A stretch of DNA of 64,000 bases from Abyssalbus ytuae (GCF_022807975.1 NZ_CP094358.1:310001-374000); one strand, 5' to 3'; counted from the stretch's first letter, positions 23,967-33,757 are shown. The notes: generated from the letters alone by a model not told the origin. Numbers and translations are program-made.

Positions 23967-26777
23967 ATGAATCGTATAATATTATATATATTAATGGTTG
24001 CTTTTTCTTTTAATACAATAGCACAAAATATAAATTTAAATACTCCGGTACCTGTTGATAAAACAATAAAAAAAGGTGTGCTTGCAAATGGAATGACCTA
24101 CTATATCAAAAGCACCGATGTAGTAAAGGAGGCCGCCAGTTATTACATTATCCAAAATGTTGGTTCTATTCTGGAAGATGACAATCAACAAGGACTAGCA
24201 CATTTTTTAGAGCACATGGCTTTTAATGGAACACAAAGCTTTCCGGGAAAAGGCATTTTAAATATATTACAAAAGCACGGAGCAGTTTTTGGAAAAGATA
24301 TTAATGCATATACTAGTTTTGACGAAACCGTTTACAATTTAAGCAATATACCAACTAAGGACGGATTGGTAGATACCTGTTTAACTATTTTAAATGATTG
24401 GTCAAATTATTTGTTGCTAACAGATGAAGAAATAGATGCGGAAAGAGGAGTTATCAAGGAAGAATGGCGTACCCGCCAAAATGGGAAAATGCGCCTCTAT
24501 CAAACATCATTACCAATAATGTACAATCATTCCAAATATTCCGACCGGATGCCTATTGGCCTCATGTCGGTAGTAGAAAATTTTGACTATAAGGCACTAC
24601 GTGATTTCTACCATGATTGGTACAGAACCGATTTACAGGCCATAGCTATAGTTGGGGATATTGATATTAAAAAAGTGGAGCAGAAAATAATAGAAAAGTT
24701 TTCAAAAATACCAGCTTTAGAAAACCCGAGAGAACGTTTTATTATAGATATCCCAGACAATGATAAGATGTTATATAGTTTAGGTACCGATCCTGAAATT
24801 TCAACAGCATCCATAAGTTTTGGCATACGGCATAAAAAAGCAATACGACCAGAAACTGTTGCAAATTTAAAGCGATCGTTGTTAGAATCTATAATAACAA
24901 GTATGTTAAACTCTCGGATTTCCGAATTGTCGCAAAAGCCTGACGCTGCATTTTTAAAAGCAATGGTAGGTTATGGTTCCTTATCCAGAACTTCCAATGT
25001 TTTTAAAGTGTGGGTATTTCCAAAAGAAAACCGACAACAAGACGCTTTTAAACAGGTTTTGACAGAAGTTAAACGGGCTGTGAAATTTGGATATACACAG
25101 CCGGAAATAGATAGAGCCATAACCACTATAAAAAGTTCTTATGAAAATAAAATTGCAAGAAAAGAAGATATGGATCATAAGCAAATCGAATCTATTATTC
25201 AAAATAACTATTTGAATAACAAAACCATGGCCGATTTGGAAAAAGAATACGAAATATCCAAACAAATATTGTCCTCCATTACTCAAGAAGAACTACTTGA
25301 TATTATTCAGGAATTATATGCTCCTCAGAATAGATACTTAAATGTAGTTGGTGTAGAAAACCATAATAATCTTACGGAAGATCAAGCTAAGCAAATAATA
25401 TCGGAAGTAGAAAATGATGATAGTATTAAAGCCTATTCCGAAACTTTGAAAGCAGGTAACCTCATTTCGGAATCAAATATAAAACCCGGGGCCATAGTGA
25501 AGGAAATTTTTAATCCTTCCATTGGTGCTATTACCTTTGAACTGAGCAATGGAATAAAGGTACATTACAAATTTGTTGACAAAGAAAAGAACAAAGTGTC
25601 TTTACATGCTCATAGCAAGGGAGGAATTTCCCTGCTTAATGACAAAGACTTGCCATCATCTGATGTATTTGGAAATTTGGTAAAAATGTCAGGCTTAGGA
25701 GAATTTACCGCTACAGACCTTAGAAAGGTACTTGCAGGTAAAACAGCAACTGCAGGTATCAGTCTTAATTCTATTAGTGAAAATATTTCTGGCTTTTCAA
25801 ACACAAAAGATGTGGCAACCATGTTACAAATGATATACTTGTATTTTGAAAAACCGCGTTTGGACGAGGAGGCTTATAAAGTACTATTAAATAATATAGA
25901 TAATTATCTTAAAAGAAGAACTTCTGATATAACGGAGCAGATGAAAGATAGCTTAAAAATAACATTATATGGAAAAAACAACCCTAAAAAGCGCATTTTT
26001 GATCAGGACTATGTAAATGATATTTCATTTGAAAAAGTTGAAAAGATTTACAAGGAACGTTTTTCCGATGCTTCTGATTTCGAATTTTTTATTGTAGGTG
26101 ATGTAAGAAAAGAACAATTAAAACCACTTTTAGAAAAATACATTGCCGGTATATCTACTCCTCCCACAAAAATAGTCGAAGACTTCAAGGATAAAGCCTC
26201 GAAGTGGGTTTCCTCCAAAATAGATAAAGATATATTTATAAAAATGGAAAACCCTAAGACATCCCTGAAAATGGTTTATAAAAAAGAGATTCCTTATTCC
26301 TTGAAAGCTTCTGTTTTAACAAATGTACTCGGTAATATTTTACAGCTTAGGATTACAGAGACCATAAGAGAGTCAGAAGGAGGTGCATATAGCCCTAAGG
26401 CAAATGCATGGTTATCACGGGAACCTAAAGCTGTAGCCTTTATTTCAATAAGTTTCGACTGTAACCCGGATATGGTAGATAATCTTTCTCAAATTATTAA
26501 AGACGAACTTCATAAAATAAAGAATGGTGATATATCAGATGAAGATCTAGAAAAAGTAAAAACAAGCCTGTTAAAAGAACGAGAACAATCAAAAGATAGA
26601 AATAGTTACGATATGCAATTACTCATAAATTTTTATAGATATAATTATAACATGAACGATCCTAAAAATTTTGAGAGCATAGTAAGAAAAATAACCAGGA
26701 AGGACATTGAAAAGATGGCAACTAAAATTATAGTTGGAGCCATGAGTTATGAAATAATATTTAAACCTTTAAAATAA
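23967..26777 (+). CDS. M16 family zinc metallopeptidase, two-repeat pitrilysin type
   Basis: A 936-residue peptidase with a signal peptide (cleavage after about residue 19, NTIAQ). The inverted zinc motif HFLEH is at 79-83 (HxxEH). The downstream glutamate ligand is expected in DEEIDAERGVIKEEW. Two M16 halves follow, the second lacking the zinc motif. Such enzymes form clam-shell chambers that degrade peptides small enough to be enclosed, in the periplasm. The gene closes the ECF/FecR/SusC/SusD/TlpA cluster, 92 bp after the thioredoxin gene. Context suggests it processes a peptide brought in by the SusCD pair. Confidence 0.92.
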   Translation: MNRIILYILMVAFSFNTIAQNINLNTPVPVDKTIKKGVLANGMTYYIKSTDVVKEAASYYIIQNVGSILEDDNQQGLAHFLEHMAFNGTQSFPGKGILNILQKHGAVFGKDINAYTSFDETVYNLSNIPTKDGLVDTCLTILNDWSNYLLLTDEEIDAERGVIKEEWRTRQNGKMRLYQTSLPIMYNHSKYSDRMPIGLMSVVENFDYKALRDFYHDWYRTDLQAIAIVGDIDIKKVEQKIIEKFSKIPALENPRERFIIDIPDNDKMLYSLGTDPEISTASISFGIRHKKAIRPETVANLKRSLLESIITSMLNSRISELSQKPDAAFLKAMVGYGSLSRTSNVFKVWVFPKENRQQDAFKQVLTEVKRAVKFGYTQPEIDRAITTIKSSYENKIARKEDMDHKQIESIIQNNYLNNKTMADLEKEYEISKQILSSITQEELLDIIQELYAPQNRYLNVVGVENHNNLTEDQAKQIISEVENDDSIKAYSETLKAGNLISESNIKPGAIVKEIFNPSIGAITFELSNGIKVHYKFVDKEKNKVSLHAHSKGGISLLNDKDLPSSDVFGNLVKMSGLGEFTATDLRKVLAGKTATAGISLNSISENISGFSNTKDVATMLQMIYLYFEKPRLDEEAYKVLLNNIDNYLKRRTSDITEQMKDSLKITLYGKNNPKKRIFDQDYVNDISFEKVEKIYKERFSDASDFEFFIVGDVRKEQLKPLLEKYIAGISTPPTKIVEDFKDKASKWVSSKIDKDIFIKMENPKTSLKMVYKKEIPYSLKASVLTNVLGNILQLRITETIRESEGGAYSPKANAWLSREPKAVAFISISFDCNPDMVDNLSQIIKDELHKIKNGDISDEDLEKVKTSLLKEREQSKDRNSYDMQLLINFYRYNYNMNDPKNFESIVRKITRKDIEKMATKIIVGAMSYEIIFKPLK

Positions 26778-27369
26778 ATATATACAATATTAAAAAAGGA
26801 ATGGAAGACAAGTCTTTTTTGATTTAGAAAATAAATTGCACATTTGATTGATTATAAATTTGGTTTATTCTCTTTATTAGATATATACACCTGCTATAAA
26901 ATAATATAGCTAAAATTTCTCCTATATATCCCCGAGGCTCTGCCTCGGGGATAGTTCATTTTTAGAAATTTGTTTCTTAATCAAGGTTAACTTTACAACA
27001 CCCTTTATTGATACTATGTACAATGAGATTTCCGATTACAAAAAGAATTTGTTTGGGCATCATTTATAAAAGGTGACTTCCCTTTAATCACCATATTTTT
27101 AAACTCATTTAACTTTTACATATTTCATCTAAGAGGGTAAACAGTTAAGATTAAATTCTTTCCGGGCTTTATAAAAGCTTTGCACCTTCCGATATTATAT
27201 TTTCCTTTTAAATTTAATGTGATTTAGAAATAGGTTTTTAACTTTTAGAATACGTCATATATTTCAATAGTTTCTTAAGTATTTTATAAAATTTAAAAAG
27301 TATTGGGTTATAAACTGATTTGTCAAAAATTGTTTTATTGTTCTGTTTCAGAATTAATTAATTTCATTG
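26778..27369. other. 592-bp intergenic region
   Basis: AT-rich DNA between the M16 peptidase and a leftward two-gene operon. Apart from the GC-rich hairpin at 26927-26953 no feature was recognised. No reading frame of convincing composition is present on either strand. Confidence 0.5.
26927..26953. repeat. GC-rich REP-like palindrome
   Basis: The stem TATCCCCGAGGC (26927-26938) pairs perfectly with 26942-26953 around a TCT loop. The CCCCGAGGC core is strikingly GC-rich against the surroundings. Very similar CCCCGAGGC/GCCTCGGGG hairpins recur between genes in many Flavobacteriia genomes, so this is probably one copy of a dispersed REP-like family. No T tract follows it on either strand, so a plain terminator is less likely. 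Confidence 0.6.
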
Positions 27370-27579
27370 TTACTCTAACTCTTTACATTCAAACCCGTTA
27401 GAAACTAAAAGGTCTATTATTTTATCTCTAAGATTGCAGGTAGTCTCAACTTTCAGAATATTATCACAATCTTCCAGATCAAAAGTCCATTTGGATTTTT
27501 CACAAACCGAATCAAGCTTTGGCTTTAACATATGTGCTATGGACTCGTTGCTGACAGAAGTTTTAAAAACATAAACCAT
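27370..27579 (-). CDS. small conserved hypothetical protein, paralogue of 33504-33713
   Basis: A 69-residue protein with alternating strands and helices (FKTSV at the N-terminus, WTFDLEDCDNILKVETT in the middle, NGFECKELE at the end). It suggests a small ferredoxin-like alpha/beta fold. It contains four cysteines but no CxxC metal motif. Its ATG directly abuts the stop codon of the oxidoreductase gene upstream, so the two are one operon. A second copy of this family lies at 33504-33713 between a sigma factor and its FecR. No function is known to me. Confidence 0.7.
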   Translation of the reverse strand: MVYVFKTSVSNESIAHMLKPKLDSVCEKSKWTFDLEDCDNILKVETTCNLRDKIIDLLVSNGFECKELE

Positions 27580-28149
27580 TTAAATTCCATTTTTAATTTC
27601 AATTGTCCATTTTTCTATAATTTCCGGAGTGGCTCGATCAGCACTGTCAAAGAAAAAATGATTTTTCATCTTCAGACCACAATAGGTATAAATACCGGTA
27701 TCGGAGGTAAGACGTAATGCATTACTCATTCCCATAGTTTCATATTCGGTATGAGTTTTTCCATGTGTATTAATAACCACTACCTGCTTCCCATTCAATA
27801 ATCCTTTTTGTATCCCCTTATCATACCTGTAAGCAAAACCGTAGCTAAAAACCCTGTCAATATATCCTTTCATTATACCCGGTAACCCCGTCCACCATAT
27901 AGGGTGAATAATAATTATATTTTCAGCCCAAGAAATAAACCCTTGTTCCTGTTTCACCTCATCATCAACCTGGCCTTTCGTTTGTCCGACTATGTCTTGC
28001 AGTGAAAGAACCGGGTTAAAACCAAGTTGGTATAAATCTCTTATTTCAACTTCGTGTCCAATGCTTAATAAATGATTTTTAACAACTTCTTTAAAGTAAC
28101 CATTTAAACTCTCCGGATTTGGATGTGCATAAATTATTAAATGTTTCAT
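27580..28149 (-). CDS. flavodoxin-fold NAD(P)H oxidoreductase (KefF/YwrO-like)
   Basis: A 189-residue FMN-dependent quinone-reductase-like protein. The N-terminal flavodoxin-like strand and phosphate loop (LIIYAHPNPESLNG), the WAENIIIIHPIWWTGLPGIMKGYIDRVF segment (given here in part: HPIWWTGLPGIMKG) and VVINTHGKT are hallmarks of the NAD(P)H dehydrogenase (quinone) family that includes KefF and MdaB. It performs two-electron reduction of quinones or other electrophiles in the cytoplasm. An AraC-family gene lies 76 bp upstream in the same direction and is a candidate regulator. The 69-residue hypothetical gene follows without a gap. Confidence 0.88.
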   Translation of the reverse strand: MKHLIIYAHPNPESLNGYFKEVVKNHLLSIGHEVEIRDLYQLGFNPVLSLQDIVGQTKGQVDDEVKQEQGFISWAENIIIIHPIWWTGLPGIMKGYIDRVFSYGFAYRYDKGIQKGLLNGKQVVVINTHGKTHTEYETMGMSNALRLTSDTGIYTYCGLKMKNHFFFDSADRATPEIIEKWTIEIKNGI

Positions 28150-28225
28150 CTTTTATAAGTTTTTTATTGCTTTGATGAAACAAATCTAAAAAGGTTCTTA
28201 TGCTTAAAATTGTAAGAAAACGAAA

Positions 28226-29035
28226 TTAGGATAAGGGACTGCAAATATTTTTTTGAAATTTAAGATATTTTGCAGGGCTGAGATTTATATAATATTTAAA
28301 ATCGTGAATGAGCTGGCTCTGATCATAATATCCACAATCGTTAATAATTTCAAACCAATTAATTTCTGAATTTTCAGAAACCAGTTTTTGAATAAGCCAG
28401 ACAGCTTTTATAAACCGTTGATATCTGTTAATTTCTTTAGCTGTATATCCTAAATATTGTTTATGTTTAAGTTGAATATTACGTACTGTTTGATTTTGCT
28501 TTTCGGCAATAGCCTGTATAGGATTTTGGTTGGGTGTATTAAAGTTGATAATTTCTTTAACCAAATTATTTCTCTGCCCCAGGTAAGGTTTACAAAATTC
28601 CAGTATATAGTTTATCCTTTCTTGTACATTTTCGATTTTATTAAGCTCTGTCCATATAGCAGTAAAACAATTCTCCGGTAATAATTTATCCGGATTAACC
28701 GGAGCACCTCCGGCAATTAAAGGACTTCCAAAAAAGCGGTAAAAAGCATCGTCTTTAAAATTAACTACAAGTATCTCACAATGAGGTGGCAAAGAATAAT
28801 CAAATACTTTTTTAATGGGGCCCAAAACAATACTTTTTTCTATTTTAACTAACGTGTTTTCCTTAGAAACCAATAAGGCCTTCGCTTTAAAAACAAAAAC
28901 TAAAATAGTTTGATATGAAGGAAGCAGGGTTTTTGTTATTAACTCTTCAGTATCATTTTTAGCAAAATAAAAATGGGAAAATACTTCGTCATATTCCGAA
29001 GGGGGGGTTATCCTGTAATTACCTGTTCTTTCCAT
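28226..29035 (-). CDS. AraC-family transcriptional regulator
   Basis: A 269-residue regulator with a C-terminal AraC/XylS double helix-turn-helix (about 165-265, including YTAKEINRYQRFIKAV and YYDQSQLIHDFKYYINLSPAKYLK). The N-terminal part (1-150) is a cupin-like sensor with no recognised ligand. It lies just upstream of the quinone-reductase-like gene on the same strand and probably controls it in response to electrophiles or redox stress; this is inferred from position only. Confidence 0.85.
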   Translation of the reverse strand: MERTGNYRITPPSEYDEVFSHFYFAKNDTEELITKTLLPSYQTILVFVFKAKALLVSKENTLVKIEKSIVLGPIKKVFDYSLPPHCEILVVNFKDDAFYRFFGSPLIAGGAPVNPDKLLPENCFTAIWTELNKIENVQERINYILEFCKPYLGQRNNLVKEIINFNTPNQNPIQAIAEKQNQTVRNIQLKHKQYLGYTAKEINRYQRFIKAVWLIQKLVSENSEINWFEIINDCGYYDQSQLIHDFKYYINLSPAKYLKFQKNICSPLS

Positions 29036-29095
29036 TTATATCAAACTATTATTTTTTAATTATTCTATTAATATAAAAATATTTGAAGAAAATAA

Positions 29096-29932
29096 TTAAT
29101 TTTCTTCCTCTACAGTATATACTAAATAATTTGCTTCACATAGTCTGAAATAGCCTAAAGCATAATTTTCAGGATTATTCCGGTTTACAATATTTCCATG
29201 GATGTTTGCAGGGGGTGTGGAAAAGGGATTTGAATCCGTTGCATCTAGAATTAACATCATATAGTTATAAAACTGTTCAGAAATACCCCTGTGATAAATT
29301 TCTATAATATCTCCCGGTTTTAAATCTTCATCAGAAAAATCATTTTTTATTTCATTGCCGTTAAAAAACTCATCATCAGTTAACTCATAATCAGGATACT
29401 GTAAAATGCCGGTATTAAAATCTGAAAGATAAAAATTAATCTCATCATCAGGGTCATCAAAATAAAAGGAAACTTCAATATTCTCTTCGGAAAAATTATT
29501 TACGATGTCTTGTTCTACCCTATTTATTTGGGTAACGGGAATTAATATCTCAGAAGCTGTATATTCCTGATCCTCTACGAGTACTTCAAGCGTATAACTT
29601 TCATTAAGCTGAGGAATAAAATTATTACAGGTATACGTCCCCGCTTCATCCACTTCGCTGAACTCAAATAACTCTCCGTTACTGTTTTGAATATGCACCT
29701 GAGCACCCGATACTTTTGGTACTTCCTGATTATAATAACCTGTCATCCGGGTTATTTGTATGGTTTGTACACTACCATCCGTTCCTTTTTGCCAAAGTAT
29801 TTCAGCATCAATAACCAGTTTTGGTTCGCCGGTTTCCAGGTTTACCTCAACCACATCTTCACATGCACATAAAAATAGTACGAGCAGAAATCCTGTATAT
29901 TTTAAGTTTTTAAGCTTTATTATGATATTCAT
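29096..29932 (-). CDS. DUF4249-family surface lipoprotein
   Basis: A 278-residue lipoprotein with a lipobox near residue 23 (VLFLCAC) followed by EDVVEVNLETGEPKLVIDAEI, the conserved start of DUF4249 (shown here as EDVVEVNLETG). It is beta-rich, with Ig-like strands such as VQTIQITRMTGYYN and YTLEVLVEDQEYTASE. DUF4249 proteins nearly always accompany TonB-dependent receptors, and here the gene follows one by 5 bp. It probably acts as an accessory ligand-binding subunit in place of SusD. Substrate unknown. Confidence 0.88.
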   Translation of the reverse strand: MNIIIKLKNLKYTGFLLVLFLCACEDVVEVNLETGEPKLVIDAEILWQKGTDGSVQTIQITRMTGYYNQEVPKVSGAQVHIQNSNGELFEFSEVDEAGTYTCNNFIPQLNESYTLEVLVEDQEYTASEILIPVTQINRVEQDIVNNFSEENIEVSFYFDDPDDEINFYLSDFNTGILQYPDYELTDDEFFNGNEIKNDFSDEDLKPGDIIEIYHRGISEQFYNYMMLILDATDSNPFSTPPANIHGNIVNRNNPENYALGYFRLCEANYLVYTVEEEN

Positions 29933-29937
29933 TTTGT

Positions 29938-32547
29938 TTAAAATTTGAAATTATACGATATGCTGGGTAATATGCCAAAAATTGATAAGCGCCGTGCTTC
30001 GTTTGCACCAGTATCATCATTTGTTGTAAATCTTATAGATGCCGCATTTTTACGGTTATAAACATTGTAAATACTAAACACCCAGTAACTTTGCCAACCT
30101 TTCTTTTTATCAGGTTTTGGCGTGTAAGTGGCCGCTATATCCAAATGATGATAAACAGGAAGCCTGTTTTCATTGCGGTTTGCATAATTTGGAATATGAA
30201 GATTACCAAATTCATAATACCCATTTGGATAAGTTACCGGCTGACCGGATTGTAAGGAGAAATTTGCACTGAATGACCATTTTTTATTATGTTCATAATT
30301 TCCCGTCACGGTAAGATCATGTAACTTATCATAAGGGGATGAATACCAGTCTCCGTTTGCAATTCCGGGTTCTTCGGGGCTTCTTCCCACGGTTTTTTGC
30401 TCGGAACGCGAAAGCGTGTATGCAATCCACCCTGTTAATTTATCAGTGTTTTTTCGTAATAAAAACTCTATACCGTAAGCCCGTGCTTTTCCGTTAAGAA
30501 TAACCTGTTCTATATTATTATTTGCCAGTAATTCCGCCCCGTCTACATAATCTATTCTGTTTTTAACAGTTTTATAAAATAATTCGGTTTCAAGGGAGAA
30601 CTTGTTATCATTAAAATTTTTAAAATATCCTAAGGCATACTGATCGAGCAATTGGGGTTTTATAAACGGTCCGCTGGGAGTCCATATATTCATTGGCAGG
30701 GGCGATTGAGTATTTGATAAAATATGCAGGTATTGTGCCATCCTGTTATAACTGGCTTTAACCGACTGATCATCATTTATTGCATAGGATAATGACACTC
30801 GGGGTTCCAGATTATCAAAGTTTGATATTTTTTCCCCTTTCCCATAGGATATAGATCCGGTAGGAGTTGCTTCTTCATATATATTGTAAGTTGAATTATA
30901 CAGTACCGGATTATTATCAGCATACGTATTTATATCCTGCTTTCCGAAACGGTAAAACATACTGTATCTCAATCCATACCGTAGGTTGAATTTTTTTGTT
31001 ATTTTATGTTCAATATCAAGATATGCTGAAGGTTCTAAAGCATATTTTTTATCTAACTGTTTGTAATTAAATTGCGAATCTTCATTTTCAGGTTCTAAAG
31101 TACCGGGGTTAAAATCATAATAAGTGGTTCCTATCCCATAAGTGAGTTGTAGCTTGTTGGAGATGGAATGTTTCCAGTCATATTTTAAACCATAACTTTT
31201 AATAGCGCTATCCCAGTTAAAGTTTTCATCATCAAGATTCAGGTTAAAGGTATAATCACTGTAAAACAATGATAAACTGGTGTCGATATTATCAGAAAAA
31301 CGGTGTTTCCAGCTCAGGTTTCCCATAGTATTTCCATACGTACTTGAAAAACTTTCATTCATATCAAAAACATCATTACCGAAATATCCTGAAAAATAAA
31401 TAGTGTTATTGTTACTGAGTTTGTAATTTAACTTTGTATTGAGATCATAAAACATGACCGAGTTTTCATTATTTGCCAGTTTTAAAAATAAGTGTGCATA
31501 TGAGGTACGGCCTGCCATCATAAACGACCCTTTTTCTTTTTTTACAGGGCCTTCGGCCATAAGTCTGCTGGAAATTAATCCAATACCCCCATTCATATGA
31601 AAGTTTTGATAATTTCCAGTTTGCTGATGAACATCCAGTATAGACGATACCCGTCCGCCAAAACGGGAAGGAATACCTCCTTTGTATAATTCCAAATTAC
31701 TTATTGCATCTGCATTAAACACTGAAAAAAAGCCAAATAAATGAGAATCACTATAAATCGGGGCACCGTCTAAAAGAATTAAATTTTGATCGGCTGCTCC
31801 CCCACGAACATTGAACCCCGAGGAAGCTTCGCCGGAATTGGTTACACCAGGAAGTGTTAATAATGATTTTAAAGGATCGGCTTCGCCCATGGCCACAGGT
31901 ATTTGCTTTATTTCTTTTAAGGAGAGGCTGTTTACGCTCATTTGTGGTTGCTTAATGTTTACCGCTTTATTGTTTTGTGTAATAATCACCTCTTCCAGTG
32001 TTTGATAATCAGCTTCCATAGAAAAATTCAGTTCTGTGTTTTTAAAAAGCGGTACTTGTTTGGTTTGACTTTTCAGTCCCAGATAACTAATAATCAAAGT
32101 ATAATTTCCTTCGGGCAGTTGTATTGAAAAATATCCGTTTTCATTTGTGGTGGTACCTGTGGTCTCTTCCTGTATATAAACATTGGCATCTGGTAAGGGC
32201 TGGCCGGTATCATCTAATATAATGCCAGACAGCTTATAGACGGAGGGTTGCTTTTTTGTTTCTTTTCTTTTAACTGTAATATTATTTCCCATAAGAGAAA
32301 AATGAAAAGGCAAATCTGTGCTAAGAATCGAAAGAAGCTTTTTAATTTCAACATCATTGAAAAATATTTCTTCAGGCAGTTTCCGGTTGATATCAATTTG
32401 ATCATTATAAGCAAATTTATACTCTGTCTGGTTTTCAATCTGATTAAATAATTGTTTGAGCGGAGCTGATTGGTGTAATGAAATGGATACATTCTGCGAA
32501 AATAAATTTAAGCTAAGCATCAAAAAGCAATAATGTAAATGCTTCAT
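29938..32547 (-). CDS. TonB-dependent receptor with STN domain
   Basis: An 869-residue outer-membrane receptor: signal peptide, STN-like domain (about 20-95), carboxypeptidase-regulatory-like domain (about 103-190, GIILDDTGQPLPDANVYI), plug (about 205-320, with GFNVRGGAADQNLILLDGAP) and a beta barrel to the C-terminal phenylalanine. It is shorter than SusC proteins and belongs to the group paired with DUF4249 lipoproteins, as here. The STN domain and the preceding FecR and ECF sigma genes on the same strand form a second transenvelope signalling operon. The transported ligand cannot be read from sequence. Confidence 0.9.
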   Translation of the reverse strand: MKHLHYCFLMLSLNLFSQNVSISLHQSAPLKQLFNQIENQTEYKFAYNDQIDINRKLPEEIFFNDVEIKKLLSILSTDLPFHFSLMGNNITVKRKETKKQPSVYKLSGIILDDTGQPLPDANVYIQEETTGTTTNENGYFSIQLPEGNYTLIISYLGLKSQTKQVPLFKNTELNFSMEADYQTLEEVIITQNNKAVNIKQPQMSVNSLSLKEIKQIPVAMGEADPLKSLLTLPGVTNSGEASSGFNVRGGAADQNLILLDGAPIYSDSHLFGFFSVFNADAISNLELYKGGIPSRFGGRVSSILDVHQQTGNYQNFHMNGGIGLISSRLMAEGPVKKEKGSFMMAGRTSYAHLFLKLANNENSVMFYDLNTKLNYKLSNNNTIYFSGYFGNDVFDMNESFSSTYGNTMGNLSWKHRFSDNIDTSLSLFYSDYTFNLNLDDENFNWDSAIKSYGLKYDWKHSISNKLQLTYGIGTTYYDFNPGTLEPENEDSQFNYKQLDKKYALEPSAYLDIEHKITKKFNLRYGLRYSMFYRFGKQDINTYADNNPVLYNSTYNIYEEATPTGSISYGKGEKISNFDNLEPRVSLSYAINDDQSVKASYNRMAQYLHILSNTQSPLPMNIWTPSGPFIKPQLLDQYALGYFKNFNDNKFSLETELFYKTVKNRIDYVDGAELLANNNIEQVILNGKARAYGIEFLLRKNTDKLTGWIAYTLSRSEQKTVGRSPEEPGIANGDWYSSPYDKLHDLTVTGNYEHNKKWSFSANFSLQSGQPVTYPNGYYEFGNLHIPNYANRNENRLPVYHHLDIAATYTPKPDKKKGWQSYWVFSIYNVYNRKNAASIRFTTNDDTGANEARRLSIFGILPSISYNFKF

Positions 32548-32646
32548 AAAATTTGTATTTTTGAATAATGTTAAAATGGATTAATAAGTTCTGTTTTAAT
32601 TATTAAAAGGATGTTTAGTTTAGCGGCTAGGGCATCCTTTTATTTT

Positions 32647-33492
32647 TTATTGAAAGGTTATTTTTTTTAAGTCTTCATTTGTTTGCGGATTTAGATTATA
32701 TATTTCAGCCAAAATATTAATTATGTTAGATAATTCTTCCTTTTTACTGATTCGAAGGGTAACTTGTTTATTTGAAAAATCTTGGGGTAGTACTATTTTA
32801 TAATCATAATTTTGCCGAATGTATTGAACAACTGCTGACAGGGGTTCGTTATTAAAATCTATAAACCTGTTGAAAGCCTCTATAGTTAAATTTTTCTGGT
32901 TGTAAACAAACTTCTCCCCGGCTGATAATAACCAATTATTGGTACTGTCTTTTACATTCATTTGAATACTGCCTTCATAAAGTTTAATACTAATGGTGTT
33001 ATCCGGATCTTCTTTAACTGTAAAAGCCGTACCTAAAACCGTAGTGGTAGTTTCCTTGCAAAAAACCTGGAAGGGGTGTTGTTTATCTTTTTCAACTTTA
33101 AAATAGGCTTCACCTTGTAAATGAATTTTTCTGTTTTTTATAAAATTATCTGCATATTCCAGCCTTGAATAGGGTTCCAGTTCAACCACCGAACTATCCG
33201 GAAGATAGATCAGTTTTTTTTGTTGTGAAGGATTCTCAATAATATTGAAATTATGTACAACTATATTTTTATCATCACCGTTATTGTGAGTTACTAAAAA
33301 TCCGGTTATAGAAAGAGAAATCAATAAAACTGCAGCAGCAGCATAGTACCAATATTTTTTACGTTTCTTCTTTGGGGGGAATGCCCGGGAAGAAAACTTA
33401 TCCCACGATTCTTCAATTTTATTTTCGTCCTGAAGGTTAGGTTGTTCGCCCCATACTTTCTTTAGTTTATTTTCAATTTCTTTTTCCTCCAT
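32647..33492 (-). CDS. FecR-type anti-sigma factor
   Basis: About 281 residues from the ATG at 33492. That start follows an AGGAG Shine-Dalgarno sequence, rare in this phylum, and avoids overlap with the small gene upstream; the TTG at 33519 was rejected. It has a short cytoplasmic region, a membrane helix (YYAAAAVLLISLSITGFLV), a FecR domain (LPDSSVVELEPYSRLEY, GEAYFKVEKD, VLGTAFTVKED) and a DUF4974-like C-terminus (FNNEPLSAVVQYIRQNYDY). It links the STN receptor downstream to the ECF sigma factor upstream. Confidence 0.9.
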   Translation of the reverse strand: MEEKEIENKLKKVWGEQPNLQDENKIEESWDKFSSRAFPPKKKRKKYWYYAAAAVLLISLSITGFLVTHNNGDDKNIVVHNFNIIENPSQQKKLIYLPDSSVVELEPYSRLEYADNFIKNRKIHLQGEAYFKVEKDKQHPFQVFCKETTTTVLGTAFTVKEDPDNTISIKLYEGSIQMNVKDSTNNWLLSAGEKFVYNQKNLTIEAFNRFIDFNNEPLSAVVQYIRQNYDYKIVLPQDFSNKQVTLRISKKEELSNIINILAEIYNLNPQTNEDLKKITFQ

Positions 33493-33503
33493 AATCACTC
33501 CTT

Positions 33504-33713
33504 TTAAATTTTTTGGCAATAAATACCCTGGTCTGTAAATAATGAATATACAATTCCTGACACATCCCTGTTTGTTTCAATGGTTAATAAGGGATTACTT
33601 CTTTTCAGGTCAAAATTGATGAATGCATCAGAAATATTTTTTCTAAGCAGGCACAACAGGTAATTTGCCTGTTGTTCATTTTTTATATTGGTTCTGAAAA
33701 TTTCAGTATTCAT
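33504..33713 (-). CDS. small conserved hypothetical protein between sigma and FecR genes
   Basis: A 69-residue protein aligning over its whole length with the product of 27370-27579. Both share an F-(K/R)-T-x-(V/I)-x-N-E start, a central FDL, an N-x-L-x-(V/I)-E-T segment and a C-terminal G-(F/I)-x-C. Here it sits in the same operon as the ECF sigma factor (44 bp upstream) and FecR (11 bp downstream). It could be a small regulator of that pair, but no biochemical role is known to me. Confidence 0.68.
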   Translation of the reverse strand: MNTEIFRTNIKNEQQANYLLCLLRKNISDAFINFDLKRSNPLLTIETNRDVSGIVYSLFTDQGIYCQKI

Positions 33714-33757
33714 TGCTTGCCTTTTTACCTATATGACAAACATGAAACAAAAAGTTC

